Below, in pieces: positions 34,529-43,370 of a stretch of DNA of 64,000 nt. The DNA comes from an uncultured Clostridia bacterium (GTDB lineage: Bacteria > Bacillota > Clostridia > Christensenellales > UBA1750). The stretch lies in NCBI GenBank assembly GCA_904393115.1, contig CAJFMX010000003.1, positions 1-64,000 of the forward strand. Reading direction: 5' to 3'. Within the stretch, counting starts at the first letter, position 1. Each line of letters begins with the position of its first letter. Both the position numbers and the translations under genes were made by a program. A model generated the notes under the pieces. It was not told the DNA's origin and made no database searches. It saw only the letters and a list, made by a program, of their open reading frames with translations.

Positions 34529-34760
34529 GAGAATTCAGCCGCAAAGGGCGCAGAGGCGCGCAAAAAAACAGGCGGGCAAAATCCTTCCGCACACCCCATT
34601 CTGCGCGCAGGCAAAGCAGGCCCCTTTTCGCGAAAAAAGGGAACGCTTCACCCAGGTTCAGAAATGAGTGCGTCGGTTAGATCTTCCTCATGCCTGTCCT
34701 ATGCCCTCCTCACTTGGAAATCTTCCGCTTCAGGATACAATGCGCGGCGCGCGCTGTCAA
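34529..34760 (-). promoter_or_regulatory. Promoter and leader of the ABC-F gene
   Basis: Leftward TTGACA (34755-34760) and TATCCT (34732-34737) are exactly 17 bp apart; the -35 shares bases with the stop codon of the ACT gene. The leader of roughly 200 nt contains a four-codon ORF (ATG 34689-34691 to TAA 34677-34679, MRKI) preceded by AGGAGGG 12 nt upstream, and a CCCTTTTTTCGCGAAAAGGG stem-loop near 34620-34642. Such a short reading frame could sense stalled ribosomes. Confidence 0.65.
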
Positions 34761-34987
34761 GAGGCAATTTCGCAGCCCGCGGCCTCCAGCGCACGCCAGC
34801 CGTCCTCGCGCGCCAGGGCGTCCGCGGGCGCCCTCGCGCTTTCGCACACGAGGGAGAGTTCCTCGTCCGTCCGGGAGAGGAAGGCCAGGCGGCCGGATTC
34901 GTCCACGCCGGAGGCAGAAGCGATGCGGCAGACGGAATACGCCCCCGGAAAGACGCGCAGGCGAAGCACGGCAGGGGAAGAAGCCAT
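34757..34987 (-). CDS. Half-length ACT-domain-like protein
   Basis: A 76-residue protein resembling the first half of CASTOR-type tandem ACT proteins (VFPGAYSVCRIA, FLSRTDEELSLVCE, then DGWRALEAAG). The second ACT unit usual in the family is absent: the protein stops a few residues after GWRAL. AGGAGGGATTCC precedes ATG 34985-34987. It may be a genuine short form or a truncated remnant; nothing homologous follows in the next 80 bases. Confidence 0.7.
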   Translation of the reverse strand: MASSPAVLRLRVFPGAYSVCRIASASGVDESGRLAFLSRTDEELSLVCESARAPADALAREDGWRALEAAGCEIAS

Positions 34988-35063
34988 GGAATCCCTCCTG
35001 TTTTCAAGCGTTTTGCGCAAACGAAAAGGCGGCGCAGCGCGCCGCCTGTCGGTCGGTGAAAAA

Positions 35064-35417
35064 TCAGATTTCCTCGTCGGGATCGTCGCCGACTTCTTCG
35101 CCGTCGAAGCGGCGCTGCACGATGGCGATGAGCTTTTCCATCAGGCTGTCGTCCTCGATGGGCACAAACTCTTCCATGTCGTCGTCCATCTGGACGATCT
35201 TCATGATGTAGACTTCCTGATCTGCGCAGCCCTCGCAAGCCTCGTCGTCGCAGGTCTCCTCGTCGTGGGCGCACTCCTCGCAGCCGCACTCCGCGTCCTC
35301 CGCATCGGACAACACGGCGTATTCCTGGCCGTTGTAGAAGAAGTAGTCCATGACCTCCAGTTCAAAGTCGTTGCCTTCGTCGTCGGTGAAGACGACAATA
35401 TCGCGCTCGTCCTGCAT
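35064..35417 (-). CDS. DUF1292 family protein
   Basis: A 117-residue, strongly acidic protein of the DUF1292/YrzB family, common in Firmicutes. The opening DIVVFTDDEGNDFELEVMDYFFYNGQEYAVL is diagnostic. A cysteine-rich insert (ECGCEECAHDEETCDDEACEGC) lies in the middle, then VYIMKIVQ and the family ending. Function is not known. ATG 35415-35417 has GCGAGGTG upstream. The much longer frame extending upstream is an antisense shadow. Confidence 0.88.
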   Translation of the reverse strand: MQDERDIVVFTDDEGNDFELEVMDYFFYNGQEYAVLSDAEDAECGCEECAHDEETCDDEACEGCADQEVYIMKIVQMDDDMEEFVPIEDDSLMEKLIAIVQRRFDGEEVGDDPDEEI

Positions 35418-35509
35418 GGGTTTGCACCTCGCTTCCGTATTTCCACGCCTATTGTACCCCAAATGCAGAAAAGGTGCAAGCGGAATCTTGGAAACGGAGC
35501 GAGAAGCTT

Positions 35510-35881
35510 TTATTTTTTTTGCGCAAAGTCCAGGGCCTGGCATACCCAGGAAAAGAGCTCTGCGTCCAGGTCTTCCCGGCGGGAGAGGACGATGTGATGC
35601 GTCCACCTTCCGGGATAGGCCTCGGTCCTTGCCGCGACGCGGGGGGAGAGGAGCGGCGCGGACAGCCCCAGGGTCAGCACGAAGGAAGCGGGCGGCAGCT
35701 TGGCCTTGGGCAGGACGCGCAGAAAGGACGCGCAGGCAAAGACGCGCCCGCACGAGAGCGAGATCTGCGTCTTGCAGACCTTCTCCTGGACCGCAGGGCA
35801 AAGGCTGCGCACGCCGCAGAGAAACTCCGCGTAGAGCGGCAGCGCCTCCAGGTGGGAGTCGAAAAAGAGCGCGGGGCGGAC
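35510..35881 (-). CDS. DUF5655-like protein without evident start codon
   Basis: A conserved frame of about 123 residues. PALFFDSHLEALPLY, KVCKTQISLS, FACASFLRV and YPGRWTHHIVL are features of the DUF5655-type family often found in Firmicutes. No ATG, GTG or TTG with a ribosome site lies near the expected N-terminus; the frame continues through codons for a basic stretch to an ATG at 35960-35962 that has no ribosome site and overlaps the divergent GNAT start. Either a non-standard start is used or the 5' end is damaged. Function unknown. Confidence 0.6.
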   Translation of the reverse strand, partial: VRPALFFDSHLEALPLYAEFLCGVRSLCPAVQEKVCKTQISLSCGRVFACASFLRVLPKAKLPPASFVLTLGLSAPLLSPRVAARTEAYPGRWTHHIVLSRREDLDAELFSWVCQALDFAQKK

Positions 35882-35960
35882 TTTGGGAAGGGTCCTTCGC
35901 TTTCTTTTTGCGCGAAAATCGTGTATAATGGACGAAAATGCATTTGGGGGAGAGGAAGCC

Positions 35961-36473
35961 ATGGTAACGGGAAAGTTCATACGCGGAAACGACGACCTGC
36001 GCGAGGTGGAGGACGTGCGCATGCGCGTCTTTGTGGAGGAGCAGGGCTTCTGCGCGGCGGAGGAAATGGACGCCTACGACGCGCGCGCGATCCACTGCCT
36101 GCTCTACGACGGCGAGGGGAAGCCCGCGGCGACCGGACGCCTCTACATCGACGACGACGGCTATTGGCGCATCGGCCGCGTGGCGGTCGTGCGGGAGCGC
36201 AGGGGCCAGCAGATGGGCGACCTTGTGATGCGCATGCTGCTGGACAAGGCCCTGGGCGCGGGGGCAAAGCGCTTCCGCCTGCTGGCGCAGCGGCAGGCGG
36301 AGGGGTTCTACAGCCGCTACGGCTTCACCCCCTACGGCGAGGAGGTCCTGGATCAGGGCGTGCCCCACATCGAGATGGAGGCCACGGACGTCTCCATCCT
36401 GCGGGCGGTCTTTTCCGGGTGCCGCGGCGAGGAGATGCTCCGCCGCGAACAGGAAGGCAAGAAAGAGGAGTAA
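35961..36473 (+). CDS. GNAT-family N-acetyltransferase
   Basis: A 170-residue GNAT protein of the ElaA/YjcF type: VRMRVFVEEQGF at the start, then RIGRVAVVRERRGQQMGDLVM (acetyl-CoA loop) and the ending GFYSRYGFTPYGEEVLDQGVPHIEM. GAGAGGAAGCC precedes ATG 35961; TATAAT at 35924-35929 is the likely -10. The stop is 6 nt before addB, so it may be co-transcribed with it. Substrate unknown. Confidence 0.9.
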   Translation: MVTGKFIRGNDDLREVEDVRMRVFVEEQGFCAAEEMDAYDARAIHCLLYDGEGKPAATGRLYIDDDGYWRIGRVAVVRERRGQQMGDLVMRMLLDKALGAGAKRFRLLAQRQAEGFYSRYGFTPYGEEVLDQGVPHIEMEATDVSILRAVFSGCRGEEMLRREQEGKKEE

Positions 36474-36479
36474 ACCGGC

Positions 36480-39400
36480 ATGGGTGTCATCGGCATTGCG
36501 GGGCGCGAAGGCTCCGGCAAGACGCGCGCGTGCGTGGAGGAGATCCGCGCCCTGCTGCGCCGGGGGGAGCGCGCGCTCTATCTGGTCCCCGAACAGGACA
36601 CGGTGGAGGCGGAGCTCTTCCTTTCGCGGGAGCTGAACTTGGACGTGCTCTGGAACCTGGAGGTGCTCTCGCCCACGCGCCTTGCGCAGCGCATCCGCGG
36701 CGAGGCGGGCGGCAGCGCGCGCGTCCTGCTCACGGACGCGGGCCGCGCCATGGCCCTCAAGGGCGCGCTGCTCTCGCTGCGCGGGAGCCTGCGCTACTTT
36801 TCCCAGGGCAGCCAGGGCGCGGCCGACCAGATCGGCGATCTGCTGGCCGAGCTCAAGAGCGGGGAGAACGACCCCACCCTCCTGCGCGTGGCCGCGGACC
36901 GCATGCCCGCGGGCAGCGCGCTGGCGCAGAAGGTCTACGACCTGGTCGCCCTGTACGAGGCGTATGAGGACCGCCTCGCCGGGCGGTACCTGGACGGCGA
37001 GGACGCCCTGCGCCGCAGCGCGGAGCTCGCCGGCGCGTGCGGGAGCCTTGCGGACCTGACGGTCTTTGCAGACGGGTTCGACGTGCTGCCGCGGACCACG
37101 CTGCGGCTGCTGGCCGCGCTGGGCGCAAAGTGCCGCGCGGTGTACGTGACAAGCGCCCTCAGCGCGCCCGAGGCGCCGGACGGCGCGCTCTTTGCGCCCG
37201 CAAGGGACGCGATGCACACGCTCGCCCGCATGTGCGAGGAGGCGGGCGTGCGCTTTTCCCTGCGGACGCTGCCGGACCGCGCGCTGCCGAACCCGGAGAT
37301 CGAGCACCTGGCAAAGAACCTGTACGCGGACCGGCCCCGCCGCTTTGCGGGCGCGCCCCGGCGCGTGCAGGCCGTGCAGGCCCGCGATCCCTACATGGAG
37401 GCCGAGCGCGCCGCGGGCTATCTGTTTGAAAAGTGCCGCCTGGAGGGCTGGCGCTACCGGGACATGGCCATCGTCTGCGCGGACATGGGCGTCTACGGCC
37501 AGCGGGTCCGCCAGGCGCTCGAGCGGCGGGGGATGCGCGCCTATATCGACCAGCAGCCCGCGGCCGCGGACCATCCGGCGGCGCAGTACCTGCTGGCGGC
37601 GCTGGCGGGCGCGGCGCGCTACTACCGGCAGGAGGACATGCTGCGCGCGCTCAAGAGCGGGTACGCGGGCGTGACCGCGCGCGAGGCGGACCGCCTGGAG
37701 CTCTACGCCATGGAGCGCGGCCTGGAGGGGCGCCTGTGGGAAGCGCCCATCGAGGAAAACGACGCCCAGGCGCGCGAGGAGGACGGCGCGCCCCTGCGCT
37801 CCCTGGAGGAGATCCGCGCGCGCTTTGTCGGGCCGATCCGCGCCTTCCGGGAGGGGGGCTTGACGCGGAGCGTGCGCGGCTTCTGCGAGGGCGTGGTGCG
37901 GCTGATGGAGGAGGACGACATCGCCGGCCAGCTCGCCAAGGACCACGCCCGCTGCGCGCAGGAGGGGGACGTGACGCGCATGCAGGTCGTGCGGCAGGCG
38001 CAGTCCGCCATCAACCGCGTGCTCGACCAGGCGGTGGAGCTCTGCGGCGGGGAGCAGATGCGCCTGGAGGACTTTGCGCGCCTGCTGCGCGCGGGGCTTG
38101 CGGCGATCTCCATCGGGTCCATCCCCATGTCCCCGGACGCGGTCTACGTCGGCGAGATCGCGCGCTTTTCCCGGCGGGAGGTGAAGATCCTCTACGTCCT
38201 GGGGACGAACGCGGACAGCATCCCCGCCCGGCGGCAGGACGGCGGAACCTTGCAGGAGGACGAGCGCGCGGAGCTGCTGCGCGCCGCGCGGGAGGCGGGC
38301 GTGCAGATCCGCCTCAGCCGCCTGAGCGACCGCGCGGCCATCGAGCGCATGGCGCTCTACCGCGCCTTCCTCGCGCCGAAGGAGGAGCTCGTCCTCTCCT
38401 ATGCGGCGGTGGACGCGCGCGGCGCGGCCCTGCGCAAGAGCCCGCTGCTGCTGCGGCTGGAGGGGCGCGTCTTTCCGCAGATGCGGGAGGCGTGCGGCCT
38501 GCTGGGCGACCGCTACGTCTACGCCGGGGCGCGCCAGTCCATGCGGGAGGCGCTCCTGGCGGGGCTGCGCGCGTACCTGGGCGGCGCGCGCCTGACGCCG
38601 GAGCTGCTGGGCCTGGCCGGCGCCCTGCGCGAGAGCGCGCCCGCGGAGTACGAGCAGACGCTGCGCAGCGCGATCGAGGGCCGGCGGGAGCCGGCGCTGG
38701 ACGCCGAAACCGCGCACGACCTCTACCTGCGCGCGCAGAAGAATGCGCGCTACGGCGTGGAGGGGATGATCGCGAGCATCTCGCAGCTGGAATCCTTTGC
38801 GCTCTGCCCGTTTGCGCACTTTGTGGGCTACGGCCTGCGCCCGCGCGAGCTGAAGGAGCCGCGCATGGACGCCCGCGAGCGCGGGACCCTCGAGCACCGC
38901 GCGATCGAGGACTTTGCCGGGCGGCTCTACGCCCGCCAGGACGAGGTCGGGGACGAGGAGGCCGAGCGCCTCATGCGCGAGGTGCTCGAGCCCCTCTTCG
39001 AGGAGGAGAGCGCGCACCGGCGCGAGGGCGGCCTGAGCCGGGCCAACCACCAGGAGATCCGCCGGGCCATGGGCCGCATGAGCCGCCTGATGGCGCTGCA
39101 AAAGCGGCTGAGCCGCTTCCGCGTCAGCGCGGAGGAGCTGGCCTTCACCCCGGCGGACACCGCGCCCCTGTCGCTGCCCAGCGGGGAGCGCGTCTACCTG
39201 GAGGGCAAGATCGACCGCGTGGACGTGCTGAACCTGCACAGCGACCTCTATGCCCGGGTCATCGACTACAAGACGGGAAACACCGCCCTGGGGCTGGACG
39301 ACGTCTACTTCGGCCTGCGGCTGCAGCTCTTCCTGTACCTGGACGCGGTGCTCGCCCTGCGCGGCGCCAAGCCCGCGGGCGTGTTCTACCAGAAGCTCTC

Positions 39401-39875
39401 CGAGGCGCCGATGCGCCTTGCCGGCGGGCGCATCGACGAAAAGCTCGCCGCGCGCCAGCGGAAGAAGCTGCGCCTGACCGGCTTCATCCTCGAGGACCCG
39501 GACGTCATCGGGCAGATGTGCGCAGACCCGGAGATCATGGACCAGGTGCTGCCCGTGGAGCCCAGGACCAAGGGCGGCCGCGCCCTGCCCGGGGAGTTCA
39601 CCGAGCGCAGCCGCAGCCGGATGCTCTCGGAGGAGGCGTTCGGCCTGCTGCGCCGGCACACGCGCAGGAAGCTGGCGGAGCTGGCCGGCGACGCGCTCGC
39701 CGGGAAGGCGGCGGTCTCCCCGGCGCTGACGCAGGACCTGGACGCCTGCAAGTACTGCCGGTTCCGGAGCATCTGCGGCTTTGACGAGAGCCTGCCCGGC
39801 TGCGAGCGCCGCAATTTGCAGATGGACAGCGAAGAGGTGTTGCAACGAATGCGCAAGGAGGACGAAAATGCCTGA
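36480..39875 (+). CDS. addB: ATP-dependent helicase/nuclease subunit AddB
   Basis: A 1131-residue AddB, partner of AddA in processing double-strand breaks to recombination substrates. Walker A GREGSGKT is at residues 8-15. The C-terminal RecB-type nuclease motif VIDYKTGN begins at 927. Cysteines 776, 1090, 1093 and 1099 (CxxC-x5-C) supply the four ligands of the AddB iron-sulphur cluster. It ends 8 nt inside addA. ATG at 36480 has only a weak ribosome site (AGGAG 10 nt upstream). Confidence 0.96.
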   Translation: MGVIGIAGREGSGKTRACVEEIRALLRRGERALYLVPEQDTVEAELFLSRELNLDVLWNLEVLSPTRLAQRIRGEAGGSARVLLTDAGRAMALKGALLSLRGSLRYFSQGSQGAADQIGDLLAELKSGENDPTLLRVAADRMPAGSALAQKVYDLVALYEAYEDRLAGRYLDGEDALRRSAELAGACGSLADLTVFADGFDVLPRTTLRLLAALGAKCRAVYVTSALSAPEAPDGALFAPARDAMHTLARMCEEAGVRFSLRTLPDRALPNPEIEHLAKNLYADRPRRFAGAPRRVQAVQARDPYMEAERAAGYLFEKCRLEGWRYRDMAIVCADMGVYGQRVRQALERRGMRAYIDQQPAAADHPAAQYLLAALAGAARYYRQEDMLRALKSGYAGVTAREADRLELYAMERGLEGRLWEAPIEENDAQAREEDGAPLRSLEEIRARFVGPIRAFREGGLTRSVRGFCEGVVRLMEEDDIAGQLAKDHARCAQEGDVTRMQVVRQAQSAINRVLDQAVELCGGEQMRLEDFARLLRAGLAAISIGSIPMSPDAVYVGEIARFSRREVKILYVLGTNADSIPARRQDGGTLQEDERAELLRAAREAGVQIRLSRLSDRAAIERMALYRAFLAPKEELVLSYAAVDARGAALRKSPLLLRLEGRVFPQMREACGLLGDRYVYAGARQSMREALLAGLRAYLGGARLTPELLGLAGALRESAPAEYEQTLRSAIEGRREPALDAETAHDLYLRAQKNARYGVEGMIASISQLESFALCPFAHFVGYGLRPRELKEPRMDARERGTLEHRAIEDFAGRLYARQDEVGDEEAERLMREVLEPLFEEESAHRREGGLSRANHQEIRRAMGRMSRLMALQKRLSRFRVSAEELAFTPADTAPLSLPSGERVYLEGKIDRVDVLNLHSDLYARVIDYKTGNTALGLDDVYFGLRLQLFLYLDAVLALRGAKPAGVFYQKLSEAPMRLAGGRIDEKLAARQRKKLRLTGFILEDPDVIGQMCADPEIMDQVLPVEPRTKGGRALPGEFTERSRSRMLSEEAFGLLRRHTRRKLAELAGDALAGKAAVSPALTQDLDACKYCRFRSICGFDESLPGCERRNLQMDSEEVLQRMRKEDENA

Positions 39876-42800
39876 GTTTACGCCGGAGCAAGCGCGCGTC
39901 ATCGCGCATGAGAGGGGAAACCTGCTCGTCAGCGCCGCCGCGGGGTCGGGCAAGACCGCGGTGCTCGTCGAGCGCATCCTGCACCTGGTGCGCGGCGGGG
40001 CGGACATCGCCTCGTTCCTGGTGGTGACGTTCACGCGCGCGGCCGCGGACGAGCTGCGCGAGCGCCTGCTCCTCCGCCTGGAAAAGGAGGCGGAGGAAAA
40101 CCCGGACCTGCGCGCCCAGCTCGACCGCGTGCCCCTGGCCTCCATCTCCACGATCCACGCCTTCTGCCGCACGCTGCTCACCCGCTACAGCGAAAAGGCG
40201 GGCGTGGAGCCGAACCTGCGCGTCTGCTCGGAGGCGGAGCGCGTCATCTTCCAGATGCGCGCCATGGACGACGTGCTCGACGAGGCCTATTCGGACGAGA
40301 CTATGCTCGCCCGGCTGGAGCGCATGGGCGGCGTCCAGCAGGTCCGCCTCAACGTCGAGAGCCTGTACCGCTTCCTGCTCTGCCAGGTGGAGCCCATGGC
40401 CTGGCTGCGCGAAAAGGAGGACGCCTACGAGCGCGACGCCCGCGACCCGGCGCGCGCGCCGTGGATGGAGGCGGCGCGCGCAGAGGGCGCGCGCGCCCTT
40501 GCCCAGGTGCAGCGGCAGATGGAGGCCGCCCTGCGCTTTGCGGCGGAGTCCCTGAGCGAGGACTGCCGGAAGATGGCTGGCCTCGTCCAGGGGGACCTTT
40601 CCGACCTTGCGCAGGTGCAGAAGGGCGAGAAGACGGACATCCAATTTGCCACCTTCCGCTCGCCCAACCGCAGAAAGGCCGACGACAGCGAGGACCTGAA
40701 CCGCCTGCGCGCCCTGCGCGACGCCTACAAGGCGGCCTTTGCCGACGCGAAGGCCGCCTGCCCCGCGCTGGACGACTGGGAGGCCGAAAAGCTGCAGGAC
40801 ATGGCCGATGCCGTGCACGCCCTGGCCGAGATCACGCGCCGCTTCCACGCGGCGTACGGCCGGCTCAAGGCGGAGATGGGCGTTGTGGACTACAACGACC
40901 TGGAGCAGATGGCCCTGCGCCTGACGGAGGACGAGAGCGTTTGCGAGGACCTGCGCCTGCGCTACAGCCAGATCTTCGTGGACGAGTTTCAGGACTCCAG
41001 CGCCGTGCAGGAGGTGCTCCTGCGCCGCATCGCGCGCGGGGACAACACCTTCCACGTCGGGGACGTCAAGCAGTCCATCTACGGCTTCCGCCAGTCGGAC
41101 CCGGGGCTGTTCCTCGCGGAGCAGGACGCCTACGGGCGGGGCGAGGGCGGGGCGCTCATCGCGCTCAACCGCAACTTCCGCTCCCTGCCCAACGTCCTGC
41201 ACTGCACAAACCGCGTCTTTTCCCGGTGCATGACGCGCGAGCGCGCGGGCATGGACTACGACGCGGACGCCGCGCTCTACCCCGGCCGCACGGCCGAGGG
41301 GGCGGGCGAGCCGACGCTCGTGCAGCTTATCGACAGAAAGGGCCTGGACGAAGAGGGCGAGGGCAGCGTGCGCACGGAGGCGGAGGCCGTCGCGCGCCTG
41401 GTGCGCCGGCTGCTGGGCACGCCCGTATCCGACGGAAAGGGCGGCACGCGCCCGGCCCGCTACGGCGACATCGTGGTGCTGCGGCGCGCGGTGTCCTCGG
41501 CGCTGCCGCAGTACATGGAGTGCTTTGCGCGCATGGGGATTCCCGCCTACGCCGGCGGGGGCGGCAGCTTCTACGAGACGCCGGAGATCCGCGCGGCGAT
41601 GGACTGCCTGTGGGCCGTGCACAATCCCCTGGAGGACGTCCACCTGCTCGGCGCGCTGCACGGGGCCGGCCGGTTCACCGCGCAGGAGCTGGCGCGCATC
41701 CGCCTCAAGGGCCGGGGGGAAAATGGCGAAGGCGAGGGCAAGCGCGTCTGGACCGACCTGATCGCCTACCGGAACGACCCGGACGACGCGGCCCTTGGGG
41801 AAAAGGCCGCGCGCTTCCTCGATGAGATCGCGCGGCTCCGGCGCGTGGCGCGGGAGGAGAAGCTCGCCGTGCTCTGCGCCGCCGTGCTGGAGGAGACGGG
41901 CCTGCTCGAGCGCTTTGCCGCCCTGCCGCGCGGCCAGGCGCGCGTGGGCAACCTGCGCTCCCTGCCCGTGCGCGCCGCGGAATACGACGAGGCCGGGCTG
42001 CGCCTGGGCGACTTCCTGCGCCGCATCGAGTCCACCGCGGGCCGCAACCGCGAGGAGGACGTGCCCCCCTTCTCCGAGAACGACGACGTGGTGCGCATCA
42101 TGACCGTCCACAAGTCCAAGGGTTTGCAGTTCCCCATCGTCATCGGGGCGGGGCTGGGCGCGCGCTTCCGGTTCTCCAACGACCAGGGCGCGGACGGCTA
42201 CCTCACCAGCCGCGTCTACTGCCACCGGGACTTGGGCCTTGCGCTGGAGTTCTACGATCCCGTCAGCGCGGCGGGGGACGGCACGCTCATGACGCGCACG
42301 ATCGCGGCCTGCAAGCGGCGGGAGAGCCTCGCCGAGGAGATGCGCATCCTCTACGTGCTCATGACGCGCGCGCAGGACCGCCTGGCGCTCGTGGGCGAGG
42401 TCTCCGGCCTGGAAAAGCACCTGCACGCCTGGGCGCAGGGCGCGCAGGACCCCGCCTGCCCGCTGGACTTCCTGATGCCCGCGCTCCTGACGCATCCGGA
42501 TGCCCGCGCCCTGTGCGAGGCGCACGGCCTGACCCCGGGCCGGGAGGCGGACGCCTCCCGGTGGGAGATCGCTTGGACCCTGCGCGCGCAGGAGGCCGAG
42601 GCGCCGGAGGACGGCGAGATGGACCTGCAGGCCCTGCTCGACGCCGCGCCGGACGAGGAGATTCTGCGCCAGCTGACGTACGTCTACCCCCATCCCGAGC
42701 CCGCCGTGCGGCAGAAGCAGTCCGTCACGGAGCTCGCGCACGGGGAGGAGACGTTCTTTGTGCGGGAGAGGCCGGCCTTCCTCTCGCGGGAGAAGCGGCT

Positions 42801-43308
42801 CACGGGCGCCGCGCGCGGCTCGGCGCTGCACCGGTTCCTGGAGATCGCGGACTTTTCCGCCTTTGCCGCCCTTGCGCCGGACGCGTGGGGGCAGGAGATC
42901 GCGCGGCAGGCCCAGCGCGCGGCCGGCATGGCGCGCATGGCGGCCGAGGAGGCCGAGGCCGTGCAGGCAGGCGCGGAGGAGGTGCTGCGCTTCCTCCGCT
43001 CGGAGATCGGGCGGAAGATCCTCGGCGGCGCGCCGGTCCTGCGCGAGAAGCCCTTTGAGATCCGCCTGGACGAGGGCGGGCAGATGCGCCTGGTCCAGGG
43101 CGTGATCGACCTGATGGTCCTGGAGGCGGACGGCGCGACGCTCGTCGACTACAAGACCGACCACACGGGCCTGGAGCCGGAGAGCGTGCGCCAGCGCCAC
43201 GGCGCGCAGGTGCGCCTCTACCGGGAGGCCGCGCAGCGCGCGGGCCTTGTGGTCAAGCGGAGCCTGGTCTATCTCTTCTCCACGGGGAATGCGGTGGAGA
43301 TCGAGTGA
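39868..43308 (+). CDS. addA: ATP-dependent helicase/nuclease subunit AddA
   Basis: A 1146-residue UvrD-type helicase with a C-terminal nuclease. Walker A AAAGSGKT is at about 23-30, Walker B IFVDEFQD around 369-376, MTVHKSKGLQFPIV is helicase motif V, and LVDYKTDH near 1092 is the nuclease core. AAGGAGGACGAAA gives a strong ribosome site; the ATG lies 8 nt inside addB, so expression is coupled. Together AddAB replace RecBCD in Firmicutes. Confidence 0.97.
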   Translation: MPEFTPEQARVIAHERGNLLVSAAAGSGKTAVLVERILHLVRGGADIASFLVVTFTRAAADELRERLLLRLEKEAEENPDLRAQLDRVPLASISTIHAFCRTLLTRYSEKAGVEPNLRVCSEAERVIFQMRAMDDVLDEAYSDETMLARLERMGGVQQVRLNVESLYRFLLCQVEPMAWLREKEDAYERDARDPARAPWMEAARAEGARALAQVQRQMEAALRFAAESLSEDCRKMAGLVQGDLSDLAQVQKGEKTDIQFATFRSPNRRKADDSEDLNRLRALRDAYKAAFADAKAACPALDDWEAEKLQDMADAVHALAEITRRFHAAYGRLKAEMGVVDYNDLEQMALRLTEDESVCEDLRLRYSQIFVDEFQDSSAVQEVLLRRIARGDNTFHVGDVKQSIYGFRQSDPGLFLAEQDAYGRGEGGALIALNRNFRSLPNVLHCTNRVFSRCMTRERAGMDYDADAALYPGRTAEGAGEPTLVQLIDRKGLDEEGEGSVRTEAEAVARLVRRLLGTPVSDGKGGTRPARYGDIVVLRRAVSSALPQYMECFARMGIPAYAGGGGSFYETPEIRAAMDCLWAVHNPLEDVHLLGALHGAGRFTAQELARIRLKGRGENGEGEGKRVWTDLIAYRNDPDDAALGEKAARFLDEIARLRRVAREEKLAVLCAAVLEETGLLERFAALPRGQARVGNLRSLPVRAAEYDEAGLRLGDFLRRIESTAGRNREEDVPPFSENDDVVRIMTVHKSKGLQFPIVIGAGLGARFRFSNDQGADGYLTSRVYCHRDLGLALEFYDPVSAAGDGTLMTRTIAACKRRESLAEEMRILYVLMTRAQDRLALVGEVSGLEKHLHAWAQGAQDPACPLDFLMPALLTHPDARALCEAHGLTPGREADASRWEIAWTLRAQEAEAPEDGEMDLQALLDAAPDEEILRQLTYVYPHPEPAVRQKQSVTELAHGEETFFVRERPAFLSREKRLTGAARGSALHRFLEIADFSAFAALAPDAWGQEIARQAQRAAGMARMAAEEAEAVQAGAEEVLRFLRSEIGRKILGGAPVLREKPFEIRLDEGGQMRLVQGVIDLMVLEADGATLVDYKTDHTGLEPESVRQRHGAQVRLYREAAQRAGLVVKRSLVYLFSTGNAVEIE

Positions 43309-43370
43309 GGGCCGCGGGAAAAACGGCACAAAAAAAGCGCGCAGCCTTGCGCGCGGGAAAGGGAAAGCGC

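Noticed and set aside
31325-35059. Rightward open frame of over 1200 codons
   Set aside because: It runs antisense through the Myb-like and ABC-F genes and has shadow composition with no motifs.
35064-40181. Leftward open frame of about 1700 codons
   Set aside because: It is a shadow of addB and its neighbours caused by high GC. Only its last 117 codons (DUF1292) are real; the rest is Arg/Ala/Leu/His-rich low-complexity sequence.
39598-43329. Leftward open frame of over 1200 codons
   Set aside because: It is antisense to addA with no recognisable domain, and addA is unmistakable on the plus strand.
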